Of a stretch of DNA of 64,000 bases, positions 1-7,720 are shown piece by piece (within the stretch, counting starts at the first letter, position 1; each line of letters starts with the position of its first letter). The position numbers and the translations under genes are program-made. The notes beneath the pieces are model-generated. The model made no database searches. It saw only the letters and a program-made list of their open reading frames with translations, and was not told the DNA's origin. This DNA comes from JBCCXZ01 sp965228005 (lineage in GTDB: Bacteria; Planctomycetota; Planctomycetia; Pirellulales; Lacipirellulaceae), in assembly GCA_965228005.1 (NCBI GenBank), contig CBDDGV010000004.1, positions 1,240,001-1,304,000 on the forward strand, in the 5' to 3' direction.

Positions 1-2198
1 CCTTCGATCAACTGTCGGGCTTGCTGCATGCGTTGGAAGATGCCCCGCACGGCCGGGTCGCCGGGGCGGAGCCGCTCCATCTGGCCGAGGGCGTCCACCG
101 CGAGCTGCCACTCCTGCTGCCGTTCGGCCAGGAGCGCGAGCGCCATCCAGTTCTCGTACGAGTCGGGCCCCAGCTTGCACGCCTCGGCCAGGGCGGAGAG
201 CGCCTCCTCGCCGCGGTCGAGCAGGTACAGCAGCATCCCAAGCCGATACCGCGGCTCGGGGCTCTCGGGCAGGATCTCGCAGTCGCGGACGAGCAGCTCC
301 GCCTCTTTAGTCCGCAGATCACGTACCTCATCCGGGTCGCCGGAGTTCTCTTCCAGCATCCGCGCCAGCTCTGACCGAGGCCCGGTGAGATAGGGCTCCA
401 TGCGGATTGCGTCGCGGATCGATTGGATCGCGTCGTCGGTCCGCCCCAGCGACCGGTACAACGCGGCCCGTTGCATGTTGGTGCCGGCGCGGTCGAGGAT
501 CACCTCTTGGCCCGATTCATATTCCTTGAGCGCTTCCTCGAGGATCGGTTCGTGCTCGGTGCCCTGCAGCTGCGGGGCGTGTTCCATGAGCCGGGCGGCC
601 GCCGCGAAGCGGACCAGCCGCGAGCTGTCGCGCAGGTGCCACGCCGACTCGAGCGCCATCTCGTCGAGCGAACGTTCGCCCACGGCGCGCAACGCCATCG
701 CCCGCACGAGCGGGCTCCTCTCTCCGACGGCGTCGCGGACCAGCTGCTGCGCCTCGGCGTTGGGGAGGTTGCCCAGGGCCTGCACGGCCGTGGCGTGGAC
801 GATCTCCGGGTAGTCGCGGCGGAGCACCTCGCGGAGCATCTCCACGGCCTCGGGCTTGCCCTCCCAGCCCGCGGCGAGGGCCGGGGCGTAGTGCGGGTCG
901 TCGGGCCGTTTGTCGCCGTACCACTTGCGGACCGCCTCGGCGGCCCAGGCGGCGCCTTCTTCGGGCTTGGTGTGGCAGTCGTTGCAGGCGTTGGGCGTGC
1001 CGAGCTCGACGCTCAGGTCGGGCCGCGGGACGCGGAAGCTGTGGTCGCGGCGGCCATCGACCACCATGTAGTGCCGCTCGGGCATGTGGCAGTTGACGCA
1101 CTGTTGGGCCGCCTCGCCGGCGCCCGCGTGGTGGTGGTGCCCGGCGCCGTCGTACTTGCCCGGTTGGTGGCACTCGGCGCAGAGCTGGTTGCCCTGGAAC
1201 TTCAGCTCCAGCGAGTGCGGGTTGTGGCAGTCGGTGCACTTCACGTTCTCGTGGTACATCTTGCTCTGCAGGAACGAGCCATAGACGTACACCTCGTCGA
1301 GGATCTGCCCGTCGGCGTGGTAGAGGCCCGGCTCCAGCAGCGAAGGGGCGTAGTGGTCGACGAACCGGTTGCCCGCGTGCCAGTCGCCGTGGATGGCCGA
1401 CCGCCGCGAGTGGCACGGGGCGCACGCCTCGAGCTGCTTGCGGTTGCTGGCGTTCTTCAGGCCGTTCAGGGCGTAGCCGAGGCGGCGGTCCCAGAAGAGC
1501 GACCGGCTCTCGGCCAACTCGGCGTGCAGGCTGCCCGGGCCGTGGCAGGCCTCGCAGCTGACGTCGATCTCGGAGTAGGTCGTGTCGTAGGTGTTCGAGG
1601 CGAGCGAGAAGTTCTTCTGCAGGTTGGTCGAGTGGCACTCGGCGCACATCGTGTTCCAGTTCTGCGCGAGGCCGGTCCAGTGCAGCGGGTCGTCGGGCTC
1701 CAGCCGCTCGTCGACCGCGTCGGGCGGCGGCACGTAGAACCATTCGTCCTTCCGCGTGTCCCAAGAAACGCGGAGCACCTGCACGCGGCCGCCTTCGAGT
1801 TCGATCATGTACTGCTGCAGCGGGTCGACACCGAAGGTCCAGTCGACGCGGTAATCGTGCGTCTCGCCGTCGGGGCCCTCGGTGTTGACCCAGTACTCGT
1901 CGCCCTTGCGGAAGAACCGCGTCGTGACGCCCAGGCGGGTGAACTCGGCGTCGTCGAAGTCGCCCAGCACGGACTCCTCGGTGGCCAGTTCCATTGCCCG
2001 GTCGTGGTGCGAGCCGGCCCAGTCCGCGGCCTCCTGCTGGTGGCAGGTGATACAGCGGTCGCGTCCCACGTAGCCGGCGACGGCGTCCTCGGGGATGGCG
2101 ATGTACCAGTCGGCCAGGCAGCCGCACCCGAACAGCGCGAGCAGCCCCGTGAAGACGGCGGCCGCCTTGCCGGGGCGTCGTTTGGGGGGCGAGCTCAT
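1..2198 (-). CDS. Octaheme c-type cytochrome with C-terminal HEAT/TPR-like repeats (3' end cut by window edge)
   Basis: The minus-strand frame is open from an ATG at 2198 to base 1, giving at least 732 residues and no stop. It contains eight CxxCH heme motifs: CITCH near residue 47, CAECH 183, CEACH 214, CAPCH 257, CTDCH 319, CAECH 339, CVNCH 366 and CNDCH 404. The N-terminus has a hydrophobic segment followed by Cys residues (LFGCGC), so it is exported and possibly a lipoprotein. After residue 420 the sequence becomes alanine/leucine-rich helical repeats: first HEAT-like with RDAVG and RAMALRAVG phrases, then TPR-like units. Multiheme proteins of this layout are known in planctomycetes and are usually assigned to periplasmic electron transfer; a specific substrate cannot be named. 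The plus-strand ORF covering the same bases is its antisense shadow. Confidence 0.88.
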   Translation of the reverse strand, partial: MSSPPKRRPGKAAAVFTGLLALFGCGCLADWYIAIPEDAVAGYVGRDRCITCHQQEAADWAGSHHDRAMELATEESVLGDFDDAEFTRLGVTTRFFRKGDEYWVNTEGPDGETHDYRVDWTFGVDPLQQYMIELEGGRVQVLRVSWDTRKDEWFYVPPPDAVDERLEPDDPLHWTGLAQNWNTMCAECHSTNLQKNFSLASNTYDTTYSEIDVSCEACHGPGSLHAELAESRSLFWDRRLGYALNGLKNASNRKQLEACAPCHSRRSAIHGDWHAGNRFVDHYAPSLLEPGLYHADGQILDEVYVYGSFLQSKMYHENVKCTDCHNPHSLELKFQGNQLCAECHQPGKYDGAGHHHHAGAGEAAQQCVNCHMPERHYMVVDGRRDHSFRVPRPDLSVELGTPNACNDCHTKPEEGAAWAAEAVRKWYGDKRPDDPHYAPALAAGWEGKPEAVEMLREVLRRDYPEIVHATAVQALGNLPNAEAQQLVRDAVGERSPLVRAMALRAVGERSLDEMALESAWHLRDSSRLVRFAAAARLMEHAPQLQGTEHEPILEEALKEYESGQEVILDRAGTNMQRAALYRSLGRTDDAIQSIRDAIRMEPYLTGPRSELARMLEENSGDPDEVRDLRTKEAELLVRDCEILPESPEPRYRLGMLLYLLDRGEEALSALAEACKLGPDSYENWMALALLAERQQEWQLAVDALGQMERLRPGDPAVRGIFQRMQQARQLIE

Positions 2199-2330
2199 TC
2201 GCGAGGCGTGGAAGAGATTACTGGTGTCTGGGGCCGCCGAGGGACGATGAATCTCGGCGGCTGCATACTTCCAGCATAGCCCGAGGCCGCTTGGCCCGCA
2301 CGGCGTGGCTGGCAGACCCCGGGGCGGGGC

Positions 2331-2360
2331 TGGCCACACCGAGGCGTGCGGCGATACAAT
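2331..2360 (+). promoter_or_regulatory. Possible sigma70-type promoter for tRNA-Met
   Basis: A TACAAT box at 2355-2360 lies about 60 bases before the tRNA. A weak -35 match (TGGCCA, 4 of 6 bases) lies 18 bases upstream at 2331-2336. It falls in the intergenic space between the minus-strand cytochrome gene and the tRNA. The call rests on motif and position only. Confidence 0.35.
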
Positions 2361-2419
2361 ACGCGGCTCGGCCGGGTTGGCGGTTGCTCACCGTTTCGGC
2401 CGCGGTTGAGATCGGAGAT

Positions 2420-2493
2420 GGCGGAGTAGCTCAGTTGGTTAGAGCAGCGGAATCATAATCCGCGTGTCGGGGGTTCGAGTCCCTCCTCCGCTA
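2420..2493 (+). tRNA. tRNA-Met (CAU anticodon), integration target of the island
   Basis: The cloverleaf can be drawn by eye: acceptor strand from 2420, D-arm GCTC/GAGC, anticodon stem GCGGA/TCCGC with loop ATCATAA (anticodon CAT), T-stem GGGGG/CCCTC with loop TTCGAGT, and acceptor return CTCCGCT ending at 2492 plus discriminator A. The outermost pair is G-U. The layout resembles elongator tRNA-Met; a tRNA-Ile2 with modified CAU cannot be excluded. CCA is not encoded. The 3' half is duplicated at 27139-27188. Confidence 0.9.
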
Positions 2494-3914
2494 CTTGCGT
2501 CACACGACGCAAACTCTCGCACGCCGACGCCCAAGTCTGGAAATTGCAAGGGCTTAGGCGTTGTTGATAGCGGGTCCGCTGCAATGGGACTTTCGCACTG
2601 GCCCGCATCGACTTGCCGCACTCCGCGTTGTGACTGCTGCGCCATGCGCTGCGCTTGATCTTGTGCACCCAATGGCAGCCCATCGGTTCCGGTCGCCTGC
2701 AGGGTCTGATCCGCCAGTCTGTTGCCCTCGTTGGTGAGCATCGTCCGCAGCTTGGCGACCGCGTCGGCCTCTTGACCAGGAAACAGGTGGCCGTAGGTGT
2801 CCATCGTTAGGGTTACGGACTGATGACGCATCACCGTCTGCACCACCTTCACGTGTGCACCTGTCATGGCCAGCCACGCCCCGCAGGTGTGCCTGAGGCT
2901 GTGGAAGTCGAAGGTCTCGCCCTCGTGGCTGGTGGCCGCCAGGAAGTCGCTCTGGTCTCGCCTGGCGTGCTCTAAGGGTTCGGTCGCTGCTTCCCTGAGC
3001 CACCCTGCGCGTGCCTCAGCCAGATCGTCACGGAGCATCCTAGCCAAGTTGGATTCATGCGGCATGGTAAACAACGGCGCCCTCGGCGCCTTCGTCCCCA
3101 CATGGTCCTCCAGGCTTTCCGCAAGCTCCGGCTGGATGTACTGCCGTGCGTCTTTTCGGTTCTTGGTCGATCCCGACCCGCAAGTGACGTAGGGCGGCTC
3201 GAAATCCAGGTACAACCTCCCTCGGGTCAGGCTGCGCAGTTCACTGGCCCGCAAGCCGGTCTGGATCGCCGTGCTGTACAACAGTGCCCGTTCAGCGCCT
3301 GTCATTCCGTACCGTACGGGGCCGGCTTCGGCCGCCTTTTCTAGCCGCTGCCATTCCTCTGGGAGCAACACTCGGCGTTCCAAGCGTCTATCCGCCTTGG
3401 GATTGGGTTTCTTGACCGACGACAGCGGGTCGCGGGGCAGCTTGTGCTGGTCGCTGAGCCACCTCGTGAAGGCCTTGATCGCGCTTATATGTGCTTGAAC
3501 TGTTCTGTTTGCCCGCCCTTCGTCTAGCAGTTTTCCGGCGTAGCGGTTCACGCCTTCCGCCGAAATATCGGCTGGTTTGGCGAACCCCGCGAAGTCGGCA
3601 ATCCACCCGATGAACCGAGTCGTGCAGCGGATGTGCTTCTCGGTCCGACCAGCCGCCCTCAGCTTGCCCTCGTAGTCGGCGAGGTGATCCTCGATTGCCC
3701 GCTGCGATTCTCGGCTGGTCGCATCCAGTGTAGGGTCGATGACCCCGTCCCGCCGCAGGGCCGCATCAGCCTCATGCTTCCGGGCGATCCTCTCGGCCGT
3801 CGCTTTGTCGGTTGTGCGCGTGCTCTTTGTCTGCCGCTTGCCGGTGTGGTCGAACCACGAGGCGTACCAGTTCCCCTTCGATCGACGGCCGCCCCTCTTG
3901 AATACCGAAGCCAT
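2439..3914 (-). CDS. Tyrosine recombinase (phage-type integrase) of the island
   Basis: A 491-residue site-specific recombinase that would catalyse integration and excision at the tRNA-Met att site. An N-terminal arm-type region (GNWYASWFDHTGKRQ) is followed by a core-binding domain (about residues 72-165) and the catalytic domain. The catalytic set looks complete: Arg222 in TGLRASEL, Lys near 251-254, His338-x-x-Arg341 in HSLRHT, His364 in MRHQS and nucleophile Tyr374 in DTYGHLF. I chose the ATG at 3914, preceded by AGGAA-type purines; a longer frame to 4109 exists but its extra residues look non-coding. The last residues (about 18 codons) and the stop at 2439 overlap the tRNA on the opposite strand, as is common when such integrases sit at attL. 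Confidence 0.93.
   Translation of the reverse strand: MASVFKRGGRRSKGNWYASWFDHTGKRQTKSTRTTDKATAERIARKHEADAALRRDGVIDPTLDATSRESQRAIEDHLADYEGKLRAAGRTEKHIRCTTRFIGWIADFAGFAKPADISAEGVNRYAGKLLDEGRANRTVQAHISAIKAFTRWLSDQHKLPRDPLSSVKKPNPKADRRLERRVLLPEEWQRLEKAAEAGPVRYGMTGAERALLYSTAIQTGLRASELRSLTRGRLYLDFEPPYVTCGSGSTKNRKDARQYIQPELAESLEDHVGTKAPRAPLFTMPHESNLARMLRDDLAEARAGWLREAATEPLEHARRDQSDFLAATSHEGETFDFHSLRHTCGAWLAMTGAHVKVVQTVMRHQSVTLTMDTYGHLFPGQEADAVAKLRTMLTNEGNRLADQTLQATGTDGLPLGAQDQAQRMAQQSQRGVRQVDAGQCESPIAADPLSTTPKPLQFPDLGVGVREFASCDASSGGGTRTPDTRIMIPLL
2447..2496 (+). repeat. attL: left direct repeat, tRNA-Met 3' half
   Basis: These 50 bases run from the anticodon stem of tRNA-Met to three bases past its end. 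They match 27139-27188 except at 2455 (A versus T) and 2471 (G versus A). The left copy keeps the tRNA intact. Confidence 0.88.
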
Positions 3915-4339
3915 CCCGTTCCTTTTCCTATCTATGAATCGGTCGCTTGTCGTATTGCTACGCACCCCCGCACCCCCAGGCAAACTCTGAGTCCAAAGTT
4001 GCGTCCTGCCCGAGACGCCAGAACCCCGCACGGCTCGGCCCCGCGCGGCGCCGACCCGCGTCGAGCGGGTCTGCAGTAGCGCCACCCGCGCCAATTTGAG
4101 AGCCGGCAAGACCGCTGTGATCGCGAACGCCCAAGTAGACTAATCTGTCTACTTCCGCCCCAAGCATGCCAGACCATGGGTAGGTCGCGGCTTGGCATCC
4201 TTCGCGGCCTCCGCGCCCAAGGATGCCATGGCACTCTTCGCTGAAACCGCGGGGTTTTCCCAAGGATGCCAAGAACCCCCACCCATGCCCCAAGGATGCC
4301 AAGCTTGGCATCCTTCGTTGGCATCCTTCGCGGGCTGAG
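3915..4339. other. Gene-free stretch holding the iteron-like array
   Basis: No credible gene lies between the integrase start and the AAA ATPase remnant. Small minus-strand ORFs here translate the short repeats and look spurious. The notable content is the AAGGATGCCAA array described separately. Confidence 0.6.
4192..4328. repeat. Iteron-like array of AAGGATGCCAA in both orientations
   Basis: Six copies of the 10-11 base unit occur in 137 bases. The plus form (AAGGATGCCA with optional A) is at 4219-4228, 4262-4272 and 4292-4302; the complement (TTGGCATCCTT) is at 4192-4202, 4305-4315 and 4318-4328. A degenerate copy lies at 4162-4171. Copies four and five face each other across two bases and form a 24-base palindrome at 4292-4315. 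The array lies directly downstream (3') of a RepA-like ATPase remnant. It could be a replication or protein-binding site of the ancestral element; that role is inference. Confidence 0.75.
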
Positions 4340-5110
4340 TCACAACGAGAGCATCCACTGGCCGTCGAAGTCCGTCTTCTCGGAGCGGACGCCGAGCGCC
4401 TTCCTCGCGCGGTCGTAGGTCCGCTGGCTGATCCCTTCGGCCGTGCACGCTCCCAGCACCTCGTTGGACCCGCGCGGGCCCTTGGCGAGTTCTTGGGCGA
4501 TGATCTCCTCCGCCCGTTCCTGCTGGCCTGTTGCCTTCGGGGGGCCCGCCAACAGTTCGCCCGCCGTGAGGCCACAGGCTTCACCCCACACGACACGCGA
4601 CGTGACGCCGACCGATTCGATGCGGAAGGCCAGCGACGGCGGCTCCGGCCCCAGGTTGCACTTCACGGGCGCGAGCACGCGCCGATCGGGGTCTTCCGGG
4701 TCCGCCCCCACCACGAACACGGCCCGTGCCGCGCCGGTGATGCCGATCGAGCCGCCTCCCCGGTACATGGCCGAGAGTCCCGCCTTCTTGTTGAGGTGCC
4801 GCACCAGCAAGAAGGTCGCGCCGGTCCGCTCCGCCACGGCCGAGACCACGCTAAGGCACTTACGCACCTCGGCGTCGCTGTTGGCTGAGAGCTTGCCGTC
4901 GAGGAACGCCACGAACGGGTCGAGGACTACGAACGCGGCCTCCAGGGCGACGATCTTCTCCTCGATGGCCGGGATGTCCCCCGGGATGCTCAGCGGCCGC
5001 GTCTCTTCGCCCTCGCAGCCCTCCATCTCGCGCAAGAGGCCGATCTTGGACGGGTCAGCGTCCGCCGCGTCGAATCGGGGCCGGAGCGTCCGGCCGACTC
5101 CGTCATCTCT
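4340..5110 (-). pseudogene. RepA/AAA_25-like ATPase, N-terminal Walker A region missing
   Basis: The frame runs from just after a stop at 5111-5113 to 4340. It begins in mid-domain with GVGRTLRPRFDAADADPSKI, a stretch that in complete AAA_25/RepA-like ATPases lies after the Walker A loop. It continues through a Walker B-like strand (AAFVVLDPFVAFLDG), RHLNK and the YRGGGSIGITGAAR block, then a C-terminal region. No Walker A motif is encoded, and the preceding bases are in another context, so I read it as 5'-truncated. The first in-frame start is a TTG at 5035, which could give a 231-residue product. Intact relatives in planctomycete islands are thought to be helicase or replication proteins; this copy is probably inactive. 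Confidence 0.7.
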
Positions 5111-5313
5111 TCACACCTCCTTGTTATCCACGCCGTCCGCCTCACCCCAAGCCGCAAGGCCCGCCCGGCACGCCCTGGTTTCCTGAAACGATCCCCGGTC
5201 GCCCCGCCGCCGCCTGATTCAATCGGCTGCGACAACCCGCTAGACTGGTCATTGTAGTGCGGTTACCGCCGGTTCTAAAGAATCGGGTCTCTACCCGGGG
5301 TTCAGGGGTCGTC

Positions 5314-5505
5314 ATGGGGAAGAAGAAAACCCGGAAAAAGAAGGCCGACAGCGCCGCCAACCTCGGGTTCGAGGCCAAGCTCTGGCTGGCGGCCGACAAG
5401 CTCCGCAACAACATGGACGCCGCCGAGTACAAGCACACCGTGCTCGGCCTCATCTTCCTCTAGCACATCTCCGACGCCTTCGAGGAGCAGCACGCCAAGC
5501 TCTCA
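5314..5505 (+). pseudogene. Type I restriction methylase (HsdM) N-terminal relic
   Basis: ATG at 5314 opens a frame whose product contains NLGFEAKLWLAADKLRNNMD and then EYKHTVLGLIFL, the typical start of HsdM methylase subunits (HsdM_N domain). A TAG at 5461-5463 stops it. In the same frame after the stop the family sequence resumes as HISDAFEEQHAKLS, where complete HsdM proteins read LKYISDAFEE. So a nonsense change has hit the position of the conserved Lys, and the frame then loses similarity near 5505. No catalytic methylase domain, hsdS or hsdR is in the window. It is a short decayed fragment left in the island. Confidence 0.75.
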
Positions 5506-5970
5506 GGCCGCGGTGCTAGTGCTGGTCGGTCTCCTGACCTCCATGCGGCCCAAAAGACGGTAGCGACCGGCCCCTGTCAGTGAACAGGCGCCCACATTCC
5601 CCATGCGGCACACTGGCGGCCATTCGCGCCTCCCCCGACGCTTTAGGCCCCGAGCGGCAGGAGGCCGTTAGCGCAGGGTGTAGGGCCTCTGGCGGCCTGT
5701 CACGCAAGGCGATGGCGCCGTCCGCCCTGCCGACGCCAAGCACGGAGGTGTGGACGACCTCTGCAGATACGGGCCTGCCCGAACGCGCAGCGGCTGGTCC
5801 AGCCTTTGCGGCTTCGCTCAATGTCATCACCTGCTGCGGTGATCAGAAACACTCCTCCATTTGTCTCGTTCGAGGCGCCCATGGTTCGTCAATCGAGGTA
5901 AAGGGCGCGTCGTGCTCCACAATACGGTCGACACAGGCAGAACTCAAAGTCGACTGGGCAAGCGTTAGCC
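5506..5970. other. Gene-poor stretch with a dispersed island repeat
   Basis: No ORF here resembles a protein; the 136-residue plus-strand frame at 5580-5990 has no recognisable features. The stretch carries one copy (5756-5813) of the dispersed repeat also seen at 7505, 9660 and 26597. Confidence 0.5.
5756..5813 (+). repeat. Dispersed island repeat, copy 1 (divergent)
   Basis: It starts GACCTCTGCAGAT and ends CAGCGGCTGGTCCAGCCTTT, matching the conserved ends of the copies at 7545-7600 and 9720-9775 with a different middle part. It is the weakest of the clear copies. Confidence 0.5.
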
Positions 5971-6408
5971 TCAGAAAGGACACCGCTTAGCAACATGGTG
6001 ATGGCAGAGAGGGGGCACGACGCTGTCGGGTTGCTGGCACAAAAAGCAGTGGCATTGCGCGATGCGCACAACCAAGGCAACGCGGCTGGATACCTGTAGC
6101 TTGTGATAGAGCCTGTCGAGGTGGGTATGGACGGTATGCGGAGAGATGCCGAGTTCTCTAGCGATCGCCTTTTCGGGCATGTCGTCGAACACGCCCTGCG
6201 TTATCTGAAGCTCACGCGTAGAAAGGGACAGAGAATCGGCGATACAGCACCACACATCGGCAGTGTAGAGGTCCCGTCCCCCCTTCTGCTTGACGCTCTC
6301 ATTGTGCACGTCCATCTGGCGACTCGATTGCCATGGCTCGCAATGCCAACCCCAGGAGTACTCCAGAATTCTTGCACACTTCAGCCTGCGGCGATACGCA
6401 ATTCCCAA
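5971..6408 (-). CDS. LuxR/GerE-type helix-turn-helix regulator
   Basis: The C-terminal part is a LuxR/GerE DNA-binding domain: LSTRELQITQGVFDDMPEKA, then AIARELGISPHTVHTHLDRL and YHKLQVSSRVALV. The recognition helix region ISPHTVHTHL is well conserved. There is no receiver or ligand-binding domain upstream, so this is a single-domain regulator of a type common in planctomycetes. The longest frame begins at a TTG (6408); an ATG at 6315 (MDVHNESV) is an equally plausible start and would give 114 residues; neither has a clear ribosome-binding site. It lies alone, transcribed away from the PEP-CTERM gene. Its target is unknown. Confidence 0.72.
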   Translation of the reverse strand: MGIAYRRRLKCARILEYSWGWHCEPWQSSRQMDVHNESVKQKGGRDLYTADVWCCIADSLSLSTRELQITQGVFDDMPEKAIARELGISPHTVHTHLDRLYHKLQVSSRVALVVRIAQCHCFLCQQPDSVVPPLCHHHVAKRCPF

Positions 6409-6746
6409 GCGAAACGCTGAAGCGACTGCGTTCCGCCTCTGACAACGCCCACGCCGACAGTCGCCGGGATGCGAGAGGATCGCACAGAGGTAGCCGACTG
6501 CTTCCAGCGGTCGATCAGGGGTATCAGGCCCGTCCCCTCTCTAGCTGACAGCTAGTCAGCCGACTAGATGACGCACGCGTCGCACGTTAAACGTGAAAAG
6601 CGGCGCATCCGGGTTTCAACGGGAGGTTGTGCCCGCGCTGCAGAGAATGGCAGGTAGGTTCTCCATGTTAGCTGCACCCACACGCTGAAGAACGGTTTTG
6701 CAGAATTGAAAGAAGCCAGACTGTTCGACTCTCAAGGAGATGAGCC
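6409..6746. other. Intergenic stretch between regulator and PEP-CTERM gene
   Basis: No gene is seen. It holds a short palindrome around 6541-6558 (AGCTGACAGCTAGTCAGC), possibly an operator, and presumably the promoters of the two divergent neighbours. Confidence 0.4.
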
Positions 6747-7400
6747 ATGCGGCACTCAAGAAAACTCCCGATTGTTCTCGGATTGTGCATCTCGCTCTAC
6801 GGCGTGTCTCCTGCAGCCGCGGCCGTGATCATCAATGTCTACGAATCCGGCGGCGACACATACATCGAATGGGGGAACGGGGCTGGGGGACCTGGGAGTT
6901 TGATTACGACCGGTCTTCCCGGACCGCTTTCCACTTCCGTTTCCATCTCCGGAGGGGTGTACCCTTATGGGGGAGCACTTTTCTATATGACTGGGAGCTT
7001 TGACGTTTTTGGGTACGGAAGCCCAACGGCTTTTTCGGCCGTGCCCCCTGGGCCCCCGTCCGGTCGGATCGGGGGCAGTCAAGGCGTCTGGCAAACAGGG
7101 TTCAACGCGCTGCCCGAGACCAGTAATTTCGGCGTGTTCACGACACCTTCGGGGGAGCTGTACATACCGGGTGGGTATGTCTCGGGCAGTGCCACGATTC
7201 AAGGCGGGTTGTTCCGGCCGGGACCGTTAAGCAGTGCCGGATTCGACACAAGCCAGGACCACGTCTGGACCCTGAACAACTCCGCAGCCGACACGATTGT
7301 GATGACATTCTCGGCTCCTGTCCCCGAACCATGCGCCGTCGCCCTTGCCGCACTCGGTCTGCTCGGTTCGGTGATTGGGGTCAGATTGCGAATGGACTAG
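6747..7400 (+). CDS. PEP-CTERM sorting domain protein
   Basis: A 217-residue exported protein. The start ATG is preceded by AAGGAG seven bases upstream. Residues 1-26 are a signal peptide ending in AAAAV. The body is glycine-, serine- and proline-rich beta-type sequence with no recognised enzyme motif. The C-terminus is a PEP-CTERM tail: VPEP, a hydrophobic helix (AVALAALGLLGSVIGV) and a basic end (RLRMD). Such proteins are cut and anchored by exosortases at the cell surface. No exosortase is visible inside the island, so the host enzyme would have to process it. Function is otherwise unknown. Confidence 0.85.
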   Translation: MRHSRKLPIVLGLCISLYGVSPAAAAVIINVYESGGDTYIEWGNGAGGPGSLITTGLPGPLSTSVSISGGVYPYGGALFYMTGSFDVFGYGSPTAFSAVPPGPPSGRIGGSQGVWQTGFNALPETSNFGVFTTPSGELYIPGGYVSGSATIQGGLFRPGPLSSAGFDTSQDHVWTLNNSAADTIVMTFSAPVPEPCAVALAALGLLGSVIGVRLRMD

Positions 7401-7720
7401 CGGCGGTCCTACGAAACACCTGCAGTCTCTCGCAGCGGAGTTGCACATCGACTGTCAGCTCTACCTCCAGTATGCGCAACGGTGGAAACGCCTATCCGCG
7501 GAAGGCGGCCTCTCGAATGCGCAGCGGTGTTCGATCCTGGGCACGACCTCCGCAGATCGACTGGCGGGTTTGCAGCGGACGGATGGTCCAGCTTCGGCAG
7601 CTAAGCGAGGGCGAGACTCACAGCGGATTTCCGGCGCCTGGCGTCGTGAGATGAAACGGATGCGATCGGTCGACGTTCGCCACTCCTGCTCTCGCCAGCG
7701 TGAAGTTGCAACAATCGGAA
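7401..7720. other. Gene-free gap holding a dispersed repeat
   Basis: The gap lies between the 3' ends of the PEP-CTERM gene and the haloperoxidase gene. Only short, unsupported ORFs occur. The repeat copy at 7505-7600 fills part of it; no clear terminator was found. Confidence 0.5.
7505..7600 (+). repeat. Dispersed island repeat, copy 2
   Basis: The stretch from GGCGGCCTCTCGAATGCGCA through GACCTCCGCAG (7545) to TTCGGCAG (7600) aligns with 9675-9775. The last 56 bases have the same length in both copies: the first 11 are identical, 17 bases in the middle differ, and 24 of the last 28 match. Confidence 0.65.

Noticed and set aside
423..2279. 618-residue plus-strand ORF and 536-residue minus-strand ORF over the cytochrome region
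   Set aside because: Both are out-of-frame shadows in high-GC DNA; only the other minus frame has the eight CxxCH motifs.
5580..5990. 136-residue plus-strand ORF
   Set aside because: It spans a dispersed repeat, has no ribosome-binding site and no recognisable sequence features.
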